A DNA stretch of 64,000 bases from Coleofasciculus sp. FACHB-1120 (GTDB taxonomy: Bacteria > Cyanobacteriota > Cyanobacteriia > Cyanobacteriales > FACHB-T130), in assembly GCF_014698845.1 (NCBI RefSeq), contig NZ_JACJTV010000001.1, positions 62,001 to 126,000 on the forward strand, in the 5' to 3' direction. The position numbers were made by a program, and so were the translations under genes. Below, piece after piece: positions 9,306-18,124 of this stretch (positions are counted from its first letter, which is position 1; every line of letters starts with the position of its first letter). The notes beneath the pieces are model-generated. The model was not told the origin of the DNA and searched no databases. It worked only from the letters and a program-made list of their open reading frames with translations.

Positions 9306-9679
9306 GGTTGCCGATCGAATGCTTGCTGAAAGATTGGGATTTAAAGGTAACAAAATGTGAAAGCTTTGCCCATTATCCTGCATTCTTTGTAATTCTGTTC
9401 AAACTGCTAGGGGCTGAACCTACCGAACCCCTAACAATTCCTGACATTGGCACCAAAATAACTAAAGCTCAACCAACGCTTGGTTGAGCCATATTTTTGC
9501 ATTTTGAGCGATTGGGATACGTCGCAGTGACCCTAAACTAGCCTAGAGCCGAATCATTGCGGCATCGTCTACGCGATCGCTATCCTGATTTTTTTTAAGT
9601 GAATACGGCTTTACTTCCCTGGTTTACCCAGTTCTATCGCTTTTTCCACGATTTATCGCTTTTATTGGCTGCTTTTTTC
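9306..9679. other. Spacer between aspS and a small acidic-protein gene
   Basis: No gene seen. The spacer holds a perfect 10-bp stem hairpin at 9467-9489 and one GCGATCGC site. The aspS promoter must lie in its left part, but I cannot assign -10/-35 boxes with confidence. Confidence 0.5.
9467..9489. terminator. Hairpin, possible terminator
   Basis: GCTCAACCAA-CGC-TTGGTTGAGC is a perfect 10-bp stem. T-rich sequence follows on both strands (ATATTTTTGC on plus, TTTAGTTATTTT on minus). It lies about 190 bases past the stop of the small acidic-protein gene and upstream of aspS. Confidence 0.45.
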
Positions 9680-9985
9680 TTAAACTCTGGGATTGACATC
9701 CTTCGCCATTTCTCGGTAGTCGTCCGGATTGCTATGGGCGTCTGGTGAGGATTTCATCTCTGTTGGCTGGGGCATTTTCTGGGCAGCACCTGTTGCCGCT
9801 TCAGCCGCTTGGGCACCAGCACCACTGCGGTCAACTTCACTAACGCTAAGCTCTTTTGATGCTGCGTAGTCAGCGTCGAAATCGACACTTTGGGTTGCTT
9901 CTTCACCCGCAGCCATGCGTTCGGCGGCTAGCTGGGCATCTTGAGTTGTCGCTTGTTTCGGATCGGGTTTCACTTCTTCAGTCAT
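9680..9985 (-). CDS. Small acidic, probably disordered protein
   Basis: No family recognised. From the ATG at 9985 the product has 101 residues, rich in Ala, Glu, Asp and Pro, with no membrane segment and little hydrophobic core, so it is probably intrinsically disordered. The start is set by a ribosome-binding site (AGGTG) six bases before the ATG; an in-frame start nine bases further up lacks one. Near the C-terminus it reads MKSSPDAHSNPDDYREMAKDVNPRV. It is divergent from the helical carotenoid protein gene across about 200 bases, so the two may share regulatory DNA. A stress-related role is only a guess. Confidence 0.65.
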   Translation of the reverse strand: MTEEVKPDPKQATTQDAQLAAERMAAGEEATQSVDFDADYAASKELSVSEVDRSGAGAQAAEAATGAAQKMPQPTEMKSSPDAHSNPDDYREMAKDVNPRV

Positions 9986-10193
9986 AAGTAACACCTATTT
10001 ATTTAGACTTTTTTATCTGCAATTTAGATTTTAAGGGAGCGATCCCCGTTCCTTTGACCCTCTTGAGATAGATCCTTACTTAACTCTCAATCTCCAAAAC
10101 TGAGATTAGTCAAACTCTCTCTCTTGGAGGGCGATTTTAACCCACCAAGTTTGTAACTCTTGGAAATATTAACCTGATTGTTGGATAAAATTT

Positions 10194-10715
10194 ATGACTA
10201 CAAACCAAAAATCTCAAGCTCTTTCCAATGAAACTCAAAAAGTGGTTGAGGCTTTTGAAGCGTTGAACACGGATGACAAACTAGCATGGTTTTATTACGT
10301 TTATGAAAAGATGGGAGACTCGATTACTCCCGCTGCCCCAACTGCAACCGATCCGGAACTGGCTCCGAAGCTGTTAGGAGAATACTTTGATTTGGATGAC
10401 GATCGCCAGTTGGCAATTATGCGAGAAATTGTCAATCGCGAAAATACAGAATATTCCCATGCTTATGGGGCTTTGAAAGAGAATAATCAGTTAATGGTTT
10501 GGTATGCTTGGGCGCAGGGTATGGGTGATACGGTTGTAGATGTGCCCTCGGACTACCAAGCCAATAACCCAGTTAACGACCTGATGAGCCAAATTGAAGG
10601 TCTTGACTTCGAGGGACAAATTTCCATGTTCCGGACAATCGTTAGCAACATGGGCTATACGGACGTGAAGCCAATTCCCTCTCAAGCTGAAACTGGTAAG
10701 ACTGCCAGCCTGTAA
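10194..10715 (+). CDS. Helical carotenoid protein (OCP N-terminal-domain homologue)
   Basis: Stand-alone version of the all-helical, carotenoid-binding N-terminal domain of the orange carotenoid protein (OCP). These proteins bind a ketocarotenoid and quench singlet oxygen, and some quench phycobilisomes. The 173-residue product has the domain's two internally similar halves: LAWFYYVYEKMGDSITPAAP (residues 30-49) and LMVWYAWAQGMGDTVVDVPSDYQ (100-122). Each is followed by a four-helix continuation (MREIVNRENTEYSHAYGAL; MFRTIVSNMG). There is no C-terminal NTF2-like OCP domain in the frame or next door. Which HCP clade it belongs to cannot be settled by eye. The short polar tail after residue 160 is likely flexible. 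Confidence 0.93.
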   Translation: MTTNQKSQALSNETQKVVEAFEALNTDDKLAWFYYVYEKMGDSITPAAPTATDPELAPKLLGEYFDLDDDRQLAIMREIVNRENTEYSHAYGALKENNQLMVWYAWAQGMGDTVVDVPSDYQANNPVNDLMSQIEGLDFEGQISMFRTIVSNMGYTDVKPIPSQAETGKTASL

Positions 10716-10781
10716 ATTATTTCATTTTGCGATCGCAAGGGCGCACAGCCGTGCGTCCCACGATTTGCTCCGAAATGCCCT

Positions 10782-10820
10782 AAAAAAAAGAGCGTTCTTG
10801 GGATTGAACGCTCTTTTTTT
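10782..10820. terminator. Bidirectional rho-independent terminator
   Basis: AAAAAAAAGAGCGTTC, an 8-base loop, then GAACGCTCTTTTTTT. The GC stem has an A tract before it and a T tract after it, so it can end both the carotenoid-protein gene (plus) and the exporter operon (minus, stop at 10837). A second small hairpin (GGGCGCAC/GTGCGTCC) precedes it at 10739-10758. Confidence 0.85.
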
Positions 10821-10836
10821 GGCTCTTTGTTGGAAA

Positions 10837-11601
10837 TTAAGAAACGGCGACTTTTCCAATCTCTGCTGGGGTGAGATGGGAATGCAGCACTTCTCCATCG
10901 CGGAACCAGACGATGCGTTTGGTGAGACGAGCGACTTCAGGCTCGTGAGTTACCATAACCACGGTAATGCCACTGGTATTGAGTTCTGTGAAGATATCCA
11001 TCACTTCTTCGGTCGTTTTGGAATCCAGTGCGCCAGTGGGTTCATCCGCAAGCAGTAAGACGGGTTTGTTGACAATCGCACGCGCGATCGCGACACGCTG
11101 CTGTTGTCCCCCAGATAGTTGATTTGGTCGATTATTTAGGCGATGTTCTAAACCAACGCGAGTCAGAGCAACGGTTGCTCTCTGGCGTCTTTCAGCGCTG
11201 GGAATCCCAGCATAAACCATCGGCAACATAACATTTTCTAACGCGGTTAGTTGTGGCAAGAGATGGAATTGTTGAAACACAAAACCAATCTTCCGATTGC
11301 GAATTCCCGCTAAGTCAGCATCTTCTAGAGAGGACACATCCACGTTATCTAGGTAATATCGTCCGTCGGTGGGTCGATCGAGACAACCGATAATATTCAT
11401 GGCAGTAGATTTGCCCGATCCAGACGCCCCCATAATCGCGCAATATTCGCCTTCCTCGACAATTAAGCTCACACCACCAAGGGCACGAACTTCTGTATCG
11501 CCAATCCCGTAAACCTTGGTGACATCCTCCATGCGAATGACGACAGGCTTTTTTGGAGGATTGAGGGCTGAGGACTCAGGAGTGAGTTGTTGATTGCTCA
11601 T
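10837..11601 (-). CDS. MacB/LolD-like ABC transporter ATPase
   Basis: Cytoplasmic ATPase subunit powering a FtsX-fold permease. The 254-residue protein has Walker A (GASGSGKST), Q-loop ([13 protein letters not shown]), the ABC signature LSGGQQQR, Walker B (VLLLADEPT) and the H-loop (VTHEPEVA). The Q-loop [10 protein letters not shown] and the long A-loop region are typical of the MacB/LolD/DevA branch. It is the last gene of a minus-strand operon after the adaptor and the permease, 76 bases past the permease stop. The substrate is not evident; heterocyst glycolipid exporters (DevBCA) have the same gene set, so that identity is possible but not shown. Confidence 0.92.
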   Translation of the reverse strand: MSNQQLTPESSALNPPKKPVVIRMEDVTKVYGIGDTEVRALGGVSLIVEEGEYCAIMGASGSGKSTAMNIIGCLDRPTDGRYYLDNVDVSSLEDADLAGIRNRKIGFVFQQFHLLPQLTALENVMLPMVYAGIPSAERRQRATVALTRVGLEHRLNNRPNQLSGGQQQRVAIARAIVNKPVLLLADEPTGALDSKTTEEVMDIFTELNTSGITVVMVTHEPEVARLTKRIVWFRDGEVLHSHLTPAEIGKVAVS

Positions 11602-11677
11602 TGAAGAATCGAATAATTGCTAATTGTTCAAACGCCCTTAGTTATGAACGATGAACGATGAACATTGTTCGTGCATT

Positions 11678-12895
11678 TTAAGCACTCCGCAAAGCCACAA
11701 TTGGATCGAGTTTAGCGGCTCGTCGCGCCGGGACGACGCCAAAGAATAGCCCAATCCCACCAGAAACACTGACAGCAATAACAATTGCCACGGGTGAAAT
11801 GCCAGCTTTCAGAGGGGTGAAAGCGCTGACGAGCGAGATCCCGCCAACGCCAATCAGAGTGCCTAATAAGCCACCCGCCGCTGAGAGAATCACGGCTTCG
11901 ATGATGAATTGAATCAGGATATCTTGCTCTCGTGCGCCAATTGCCTTACGAAGTCCGATTTCTTGGGTACGTTCGGTGACGGAGACGAGCATAATGTTCA
12001 TCACGCCAATGCCGCCAACAAAGAGGGAAATCCCCGCGATCGCAGCTAACATGAATGTCAAGCCGCTAGTAATCGTGTTCACAATGCCCAAAAGGTCTTT
12101 TTGGCTGCGAACTGTAAAGTCATCTTCACCGTTGATTTTGTGCCGTAGCCGCAGCAGATTTGCTACCTGAAACTGAGCGGCTCCGATGCTATCTTCATCT
12201 TTGGCAGAGATAGAAATGGCTGTCACTTCCAGACCATAGGGAGACGTATTTCCCACAATCCGATTCGCTAGGGTAGTGATGGGTACATAAGCCGTTTCAT
12301 CCGGATTGTCTCCGAGTGCGGAACCTTTGGTTTTCATCACGCCAACAACTTGAAAGCTGATATTTTTAATCCGCAGTTGTTGCCCGACGGGATCTTGATT
12401 GTCAAACAATTTATTGGCTAATTCCGACCCCAAGATGACAATTTGGTTACTCCGTTTAATATCGAGATCGGTGATAAATCGTCCTCGATCGACATCAAAG
12501 CTTCTAGCTGAGAGATACTCAGGCGTTGTACCGAGAACCAGAGTTGTCGTGTTTTTGCTGCGGAAGGTAACTAATTGTCTGGAGTTGATTTGGGGCGCGA
12601 CATCTTGGACGGAAGGCACCTGAGTTGCGATCGCTCTGGCATCTTCTAGAACTAGCGTTTTCGGCACCTCAAAGGTCGTATTCCGAGTTTTCTGAGAACC
12701 GGGAACCACAAACAGCACGTTTGGCCCCAACGACTCAAACTGCTCCGACGCTAGCCTTTGCGCTCCCTGTCCGATTCCCACCATCGCAATCACCGAGGCA
12801 TTGCCAATCATAATGCCCAGCATGGTGAGACTGCTACGCAGTTTGTTTGCTACCAGGGTCGTGGCAGCCATTTTGACGCTTTCTACAATATCCAT
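11678..12895 (-). CDS. MacB-like ABC transporter permease (FtsX/DevC-type)
   Basis: Inner-membrane permease with one N-terminal membrane helix (VANKLRSSLTMLGIMIGNASVIAMVGIG), a periplasmic MacB_PCD-type domain of about 230 residues, and three C-terminal helices of the FtsX fold. These include GGIGVMNIMLVSVTERTQEIGLRKAIGA, the classic MacB-family loop. It is 405 residues long and carries no fused ATPase, because the ATPase is the separate gene downstream. The upstream gene encodes the periplasmic adaptor. The three together should form a tripartite efflux machine working with a TolC-like outer-membrane channel encoded elsewhere. Confidence 0.93.
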   Translation of the reverse strand: MDIVESVKMAATTLVANKLRSSLTMLGIMIGNASVIAMVGIGQGAQRLASEQFESLGPNVLFVVPGSQKTRNTTFEVPKTLVLEDARAIATQVPSVQDVAPQINSRQLVTFRSKNTTTLVLGTTPEYLSARSFDVDRGRFITDLDIKRSNQIVILGSELANKLFDNQDPVGQQLRIKNISFQVVGVMKTKGSALGDNPDETAYVPITTLANRIVGNTSPYGLEVTAISISAKDEDSIGAAQFQVANLLRLRHKINGEDDFTVRSQKDLLGIVNTITSGLTFMLAAIAGISLFVGGIGVMNIMLVSVTERTQEIGLRKAIGAREQDILIQFIIEAVILSAAGGLLGTLIGVGGISLVSAFTPLKAGISPVAIVIAVSVSGGIGLFFGVVPARRAAKLDPIVALRSA

Positions 12896-12897
12896 AT

Positions 12898-12978
12898 TCG
12901 GTAATCGGTAATGGGTAATCGGGAATGGGTAATCAGAAGCGTGACCAATGACTAATTAGCCATTACCCATTACCAACT
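12898..12978. repeat. TAATCGG/TAATGGG short-repeat patch with inverted arm
   Basis: Between adaptor and permease genes there are four or five degenerate GGTAATSGG-type units in tandem, followed by the complement (CCATTACCCATTACCA). The whole could fold as one hairpin. Related wording occurs at about 4020-4075 (TTACCTATTACC) and 36200-36230 (ATTAGCCATTAC). This is a typical dispersed cyanobacterial spacer repeat. Confidence 0.6.
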
Positions 12979-12982
12979 GTCT

Positions 12983-14569
12983 TTACTCCTCTGGCTTGGG
13001 TTTGCGATCTTTGGGCAAATCAATGAATACGCGATCGCCTTCTTTGATACCATCTAAAATCTGCGTTTGGTTTTCAATCGATGGGCCAATCGTCACCGCT
13101 TTAAACTGGGGTTTGTTCTCTTCGTCAGGAACTAACACACCCGTTTTCCCTTTCTCAGTGACAATTGCCACAGTGGGAACAACCAAGGCATTATTCGCCG
13201 GTTTCCCCAAAAAAGTCAGGTCAACATTCATCCCCGACCGCAGTTGTTCCTTACCCGTTTCCAGGGCGACCCGCACCTGAAACGACGTGACGTTTTGCTC
13301 GACCACCGCTTCTGGCGCAATCAGCTTGACCTTACCTTTAAACACCTGGTCAGGATAAGCATCTGCCACGATCTCAACCGCCTGTCCCTGGGTAATCTGC
13401 CCAACATCCACCTCTGGGACTTTCGCCAGAATTTCTAAATCTCTGGCAATAGCAACAATCGAAGTTGAGGTAGCGGAAGCCGTACTGGAAGCAGAAGTTG
13501 TGGGGGTGACGAAAGCCCCTTCTGTCGCGTATTTCTGCGTCACAATCCCCGAAAAGGGAGCAACGATTACCGTATCAGAGAGCTGGACTTGCACCGCCTG
13601 CATCGAAGCTCTGGCGGCGTCCGATGCTGCTTTTAACCCAGCAATCTCCTCTCGGCGCGTCCCATTTTCTAACTGTCGTAGAGCCGCCTGCGCTTCTGCA
13701 ACATCCGCTTCGCGCTGAGAAATTTCCTCGCTTCGACCACCCTTTTGGCTTTGCTGCAAGGCAGATCGTGCTTCTGCGACCGCCGCTTGACGCTGCTGGA
13801 TTTCTTGGCGGGTGCTATTTTTGAGTTGCTCTAGCCGTCGTTGGGCTTCTCTGAGGTTGGCGCTGGCATTGCGGTACTCTGTCAACACCTCATCCAACTG
13901 GTCTTTAGAAATGGCTCCTTGAGAAGCGAGCTGTTGATTGCGATTGGCTCGTTTTTGTGCCAACTCTACCCGCGCTTCAGCAGCAGAGATTTGAGCTTCG
14001 GTCTGGGCAATTTCTTCGGGACGACCAATTTGCACCGATGCTAAATTCGCTTCGGCTTGATCCAGACGGGCTTTGAATTGGGCAACTTCTTCGGGACGAC
14101 CCACCCGCGCCGCGGCTAAACGGGCTTTCGCTTGCTCTAGACGGGCTTTTGCCTGATTGATTTCTTCGGGACGGCTCCCCGCTTGTGCTTGTTGCAGTTT
14201 GGCTTGAGCTTGCTCTAGATTGGCTTTGGCTTGAAAAAATTGAGCCTGAAGCTGGGAATTCTCCATTTGGGCGATTTTTTGCCCTTGCTGTACTCTATCT
14301 CCCTGCTCGACGTATAACTTTGCCAAACGCCCAGATGTGGGAGGGCTGAGATTAACGCTTTGAACGGGCACGACGGTACCGCTAGCGGTAATCCGTACTT
14401 TCAAGGTTTGCGATTTAACGGGTACGGTCAGGCTCTCGATATCTAGTTTGGGTGTTGCCCGACCCAGGATGAAATAAGTGGTAGAGCCAACTACCAAGAT
14501 GCTAGACGCTATCAGCCCAATGACCCACTGAGAAGGGTTCTTGACTTTGCTTATTAGTGGAAGTTGCAT
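12983..14569 (-). CDS. MacA/HlyD-type periplasmic adaptor with expanded coiled coil
   Basis: Membrane-fusion protein linking the inner-membrane permease to an outer-membrane channel. Order of parts in 528 residues: a short cytoplasmic end, a membrane anchor (WVIGLIASSILVVGSTTYFIL), a barrel-sandwich half (GRLAKLYVEQGDRVQQGQKIA), a very long alpha-hairpin (~residues 110-330), the second lipoyl half (DTVIVAPFSGIVTQKYATEGAFV), and a beta-barrel end. The hairpin contains about five recurrences of G-x-R-(P/S/R)-E-E-(I/V)-x-Q spaced about 25-35 residues apart, so it seems to have grown by internal duplication. First gene of the three-gene exporter operon. Confidence 0.93.
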   Translation of the reverse strand: MQLPLISKVKNPSQWVIGLIASSILVVGSTTYFILGRATPKLDIESLTVPVKSQTLKVRITASGTVVPVQSVNLSPPTSGRLAKLYVEQGDRVQQGQKIAQMENSQLQAQFFQAKANLEQAQAKLQQAQAGSRPEEINQAKARLEQAKARLAAARVGRPEEVAQFKARLDQAEANLASVQIGRPEEIAQTEAQISAAEARVELAQKRANRNQQLASQGAISKDQLDEVLTEYRNASANLREAQRRLEQLKNSTRQEIQQRQAAVAEARSALQQSQKGGRSEEISQREADVAEAQAALRQLENGTRREEIAGLKAASDAARASMQAVQVQLSDTVIVAPFSGIVTQKYATEGAFVTPTTSASSTASATSTSIVAIARDLEILAKVPEVDVGQITQGQAVEIVADAYPDQVFKGKVKLIAPEAVVEQNVTSFQVRVALETGKEQLRSGMNVDLTFLGKPANNALVVPTVAIVTEKGKTGVLVPDEENKPQFKAVTIGPSIENQTQILDGIKEGDRVFIDLPKDRKPKPEE

Positions 14570-14883
14570 TCGCGTAGTCTTTAAATCCGGTAGTACGAAT
14601 GAACAGATTGCTTAATGAGGGTAATTTTAATGACGATGGGATTCAGCTTTAGCACCAAGGAGTCACACTCACCTGTATCGATCTACAGCAAGTTGCTTAT
14701 TCTTTCCCTATTTTAGCGAGTTTGAACTTCCTGACGGATTGAACCTTGTTTCGTGTTTCCCGTCAATCCGTTATAACGATCCCCAAATTGACGTGTAGCT
14801 TTGCTCTCGATTTCTGCTAGGGTCAGTTAAATTATTGGTAAGGTTGCTAAACATTTCTTCGCTTATTTCTTTGAGGCTGCACC
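14570..14883. other. Divergent spacer between exporter operon and TPR gene
   Basis: No gene seen. Promoters for both the adaptor (minus) and the TPR gene (plus) should lie here. A GAGG ribosome-binding site sits about 8 bases before the GTG start of the TPR gene. Confidence 0.5.
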
Positions 14884-15768
14884 GTGCCTAAACGTTTTTC
14901 GATATTCCCACTTCTTGTTTTCCTTGGTTTAGGGAGCGTTGCTCTCCCCGCCTCCGGGCAAGCACTCGTGCCCTATACGCTACAAATGGAGTCAAAAGAG
15001 CTAGAGCAGCAGGGCTTGAATCTGGCACAAGATGCGGCTCAGCTAGCGCGATTCCAACAATACGATCTAGCATTGCCCAGAGCGCGATTGGCGACTCAGC
15101 TGGCTCCCAGCAGTTATCAAACCTGGTTTTTACTGGGGAGTTTGTTTTTGCAAGCGCAGGAGGTAAATAATGCCATTGATGCCTTGCAACGCGCGAGAAC
15201 CCTTCAACCCAACGAACCGGGGATTCTATTTGCTCTGGGAAGTGGGCACTTTCAGCAGGAAAAGTATCAGGAAGCTGTTAGTGTTTTGCAAGCTGGGTTA
15301 AAGATCAAACCTGATGTCCCGGAAGCTTTGTTTGATTTAGGCAATGCCTACTATAAATTGAATCGGTTTCCAGATGCGATCGCTCAATATCAAAAGGCGG
15401 TCGCGAAGGAAAAGAAATTCTGGCCTGCCATTAATAATATTGGGCTAGTTAAGTACGAAATGGGCGATGTGGACGGAGCGCTCGGTGAGTGGCGTTCCGC
15501 TAGCTCTCTCGATAAGGAGGCGGCAGAACCCCGGTTGGCAATGGCGGTAGCGCTGTATGCGAAGGGCGATCGCGAACAGGGTTTGTCTTTGGGAGAGGCT
15601 GCGATTCGGTTAGACAGTCGCTATGCCGATGTAAAATTTCTCCAAGAAAATCTTTGGGGCGATCGCTTGCTCACAGAAACGAAAAAGTTCCTGTTAACTC
15701 CCAGAATTCAGGAGACAATTGCCCAAAATGAAAACGCCCCTCCACAACAGCAAAACGCCCCTGAGTGA
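14884..15768 (+). CDS. Exported tetratricopeptide-repeat protein
   Basis: The 294-residue protein starts at a GTG preceded by GAGG. An N-terminal signal peptide (FSIFPLLVFLGLGSVALPASGQA) is followed by about five or six TPR units (for example WFLLGSLFLQAQEVNNAIDA, ALFDLGNAYYKLNRFPDAIA, AINNIGLVKYEMGDVDGALG). The C-terminal tail is glutamine- and asparagine-rich. TPR arrays are protein-docking scaffolds. The partner is unknown, and the periplasm or thylakoid lumen is the likely place. It is monocistronic with a strong terminator just after the stop. Confidence 0.88.
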   Translation: MPKRFSIFPLLVFLGLGSVALPASGQALVPYTLQMESKELEQQGLNLAQDAAQLARFQQYDLALPRARLATQLAPSSYQTWFLLGSLFLQAQEVNNAIDALQRARTLQPNEPGILFALGSGHFQQEKYQEAVSVLQAGLKIKPDVPEALFDLGNAYYKLNRFPDAIAQYQKAVAKEKKFWPAINNIGLVKYEMGDVDGALGEWRSASSLDKEAAEPRLAMAVALYAKGDREQGLSLGEAAIRLDSRYADVKFLQENLWGDRLLTETKKFLLTPRIQETIAQNENAPPQQQNAPE

Positions 15769-15777
15769 AGCATGAAA

Positions 15778-15818
15778 AATAAAGGACGAAGGATAAAATT
15801 TTATCTTCGTCCTTTATT
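15778..15818 (+). terminator. Strong terminator after the TPR gene
   Basis: AATAAAGGACGAAG(G)ATAAAA pairs with TTTTATCTTCGTCCTTTATT with a single bulged base, ten bases past the stop. Confidence 0.7.
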
Positions 15819-16038
15819 CTTTGGCAGGTAGTTTTAAATGTAAGGGCATGAGAAGTTCAAGGCTGACGCACAAACACTAGATAGGGTACGGTCTACGCCA
15901 GATGTATCGAGATGCTCAACAGCTTACTGTTTAGTGTGAATGCCCGATCGCTGTTTTACTTTCATAGTGCGATCGCGTGAAATCCTCTAAAATTTAGAAC
16001 ATAATTCTTCGTACAGACGAAGTAAAAATTCTACCTTC

Positions 16039-16359
16039 TTATTTGGAGCGATCGCCCTCAAAAAAGAGTTTGTAAGCAACCCAACCCACTGCCCCAAATA
16101 TAATCACATAGGAAAGGGTTCCCACTAGCTGAATGCTGACAACGATGGTAACAACGATGGCTACAAACTTTCCAACGTTCGCCAGTTTTTTGTACCACGG
16201 CTGGGGTGAACGCTGAGAGTCTTGATGCTTAGTAGTTTGATGCAACGGCGGTTGATTAATTTCTGCCTCTATCTCTCGGAGTCGATTAGCTCTTTTTCGC
16301 TCCTGAAGCTCTCGTTCCCTGCGTTGAAGTTCGTTATCTTTATTGTCTGGAGAATTCAT
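16039..16359 (-). CDS. Small membrane protein with charged coiled-coil N-terminus
   Basis: No named family recognised. The 106-residue product opens with a highly charged helix (ELQRRERELQERKRANRLREIEAEIN, described here only by its Arg/Glu heptads, residues ~10-35). A polar linker follows, then about two membrane-spanning stretches (VGKFVAIVVTIVVSIQLVGTL and YVIIFGAVGWVAYKLFF). The layout suggests a cytoplasmic coiled coil tethered to the membrane. It stands alone between long spacers; a terminator was not seen. Confidence 0.68.
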   Translation of the reverse strand: MNSPDNKDNELQRRERELQERKRANRLREIEAEINQPPLHQTTKHQDSQRSPQPWYKKLANVGKFVAIVVTIVVSIQLVGTLSYVIIFGAVGWVAYKLFFEGDRSK

Positions 16360-16809
16360 AAGTGTTTATACTGTATAGGCTTATAAAAGTGTGTGATTAT
16401 TAGCGTCAATCTTAACCTCGGAACCTGGCAACTGACTAGAGCAAATTAGAAAAAATTTAGTTAAAAAATTTTAGGCATGCAAGCAAAGAAAGTGCATTTG
16501 CTCTGCCTCTCCCTGTAAATTCTTACGATTTATGTGTTAAATAGCACACTATCGTAACTCGAAAAAAATATATATAAAAGCGATCGCTATCTGAAACAAG
16601 TGTAAAAGTTCTGTTCTAGTAATCTGCCGTGGTTGCTACATAAGGTATAAAATAAGTGATTTCCTCACTATATCTATAAAAAAATTGTTGATTGTGTAAT
16701 AGATTCAATTTTGCTCTGAACCTGTATAAATTAGGGTGGGCATTGCCCACCCTAAACTCTAATAGCTAAGCTCACAATAGCTTTTAACCATTAGCTAGTT
16801 CATAATACA
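16360..16809. other. AT-rich spacer with one palindromic repeat
   Basis: 450 bases without a convincing gene. It is AT-rich, with one GCGATCGC-type site near 16580 and a 25-base palindrome at 16731-16755. Confidence 0.5.
16731..16755. repeat. Palindrome TTAGGGTGGGCA-T-TGCCCACCCTAA
   Basis: Perfect 12-bp arms with a 1-base centre, 55 bases past the stop of the Nif11 gene. A second copy of the same family lies at 21682-21706. It could serve as a terminator stem, but no T tract follows. Confidence 0.7.
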
Positions 16810-17043
16810 CTAAATCCAGTTAACCCTCCGCAGCCAAGGCCAAACGCCCGTCTGCCTTCTCAAGATGACACCTTCACTATGTTCTTTGACGACATCCTTC
16901 AATTCTTCAGTGGTTAAGGCATAGCCTAATTCACGAGCAACTTTTACGAATTCCTCTGGACTGGCTGCTTCTTGGAACTTTTCGCGTAAACCTGGATCGT
17001 AGGTAGCAGCTTCCAAAAATTGACACGCGCTTTCTTTAGACAT
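16810..17043 (-). CDS. Nif11-family small protein
   Basis: The 77-residue product is a Nif11-domain protein: MSKESACQFLEAA at the start, SPEEFVKVARELGYALTTEEL in the core. Nif11 domains occur as leader regions of ribosomally made, modified peptides and as free small proteins in nitrogen-fixing cyanobacteria. After the domain the chain continues as EHSEGVILRRQTGVWPWLRRVNWI (residues ~54-77), an aromatic, basic tail. No double-glycine leader cleavage site and no modifying enzyme or peptidase-transporter gene are nearby, so a free-standing role is more likely than a peptide precursor. Confidence 0.85.
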   Translation of the reverse strand: MSKESACQFLEAATYDPGLREKFQEAASPEEFVKVARELGYALTTEELKDVVKEHSEGVILRRQTGVWPWLRRVNWI

Positions 17044-17137
17044 GTTGACAATCCCCTACTCTACTGTGTCTTTTTTAGCTCATACACTATAGCCATTTTA
17101 ATCGTGCGCTATACTGCCGAAATTCTTTTTTAATCCT

Positions 17138-17671
17138 ATGTTACAGACAGCCGCATCTACCGACATGAATATTCTTTTAGAAAACCTCCTTTTCCTAGTA
17201 ATTGTTACGTCTTTTCTTGTCTTTGCGGGTTGGCTTTGGAGACATTCACCTCCCTTCACGATTCCTCAACCACTTCCGCCTTGGTTTAGAGCGTGGTTAT
17301 TGGTTGTACTGCTAGTGGGAGTGGCGCTTCCTCTGGTAGCAATGGTTCTGTGGGGCGTCTGGTGGAATCATCCCAGTGTATTTCAGGTACTGGTGCCGTA
17401 CTTTGTCATTTTGGGGTTACAAATCTTATCCGAAAGTGTGACAACGAGACGCTTTCAATCCTGTACGTTCGTGATGGTTCCTTGCTTATACCTTCCTTAT
17501 CGCGTTTGGCAATTGTATAGTGGATTGACGCTTCTGAAGTGTGAGAGTGGAACAATCTGGATACAGAGATTATTAGTGCTAGAAATTGTTCTTTGGATTT
17601 TTAATTACGGCGTACACTTGTCGCAGATTCCCCGGCTTCTTGATTGGGAAGCAAAGCCTCAAAACAATTGA
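17138..17671 (+). CDS. Four-helix integral membrane protein, unknown
   Basis: No family recognised. The 177-residue product has about four membrane helices: ~13-31, ~48-70, ~77-93 and ~145-160. Between helices lie a proline-rich loop (PPFTIPQPLPPWFRAW) and a stretch with CTFVMVPCLYLPYRVWQLY. An in-frame ATG at 17165 (MNILLENLLFL) would start directly at the first helix and is an equally good start. No ribosome-binding site decides between them. The neighbour is the Nif11 gene, divergent across about 95 bases. Confidence 0.65.
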   Translation: MLQTAASTDMNILLENLLFLVIVTSFLVFAGWLWRHSPPFTIPQPLPPWFRAWLLVVLLVGVALPLVAMVLWGVWWNHPSVFQVLVPYFVILGLQILSESVTTRRFQSCTFVMVPCLYLPYRVWQLYSGLTLLKCESGTIWIQRLLVLEIVLWIFNYGVHLSQIPRLLDWEAKPQNN

Positions 17672-18124
17672 ATTTTGGCGGTAGTTGTTGAAAGATAAAA
17701 GGAGTTGAAAAGACGTAATTTGATGAATCATGGCAGCATATTCGCATCTTAATGCCATAAATTTAAATTCATAATACTTAGGAATTGTTTTGCTTAGTAG
17801 GTTAAAAACACAAAACAGAGTACCATCGTTCTAAATAATTTGTGAATAGAAAAATTCTCGACTTTATTAGAAAAGTCGGAAAGTCGAAGGGTTAGCATTT
17901 CGCACATCCAATAGGATTACTATAAAATTAATTATCATGAAGTTTATAGATAAATATCCAATTAATATTTTTATAATATAATTTTTTTTAGTTTGTAAAA
18001 ATTGCTTGTAAAATTGAATATTTTCTCTAAATATTCAATTTTGTATATTTCCAAAATTAAAACGCAGCAAAATAATAAAAGAATCAATAATAAAGTAATA
18101 GAAACTTTCAATCAGCAACACTAT
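17672..18124. other. AT-rich spacer
   Basis: About 450 bases, markedly AT-rich (notably 17930-18110), with no supported gene. I see only weak short repeats such as AAAGTCGGAAAGTCGAAGG. Confidence 0.5.

Noticed and set aside
12983-14569. Exporter operon as the heterocyst glycolipid system DevBCA
   Set aside because: Gene content fits equally well to generic MacAB-type exporters; nothing heterocyst-specific lies nearby, so no gene symbol was given.
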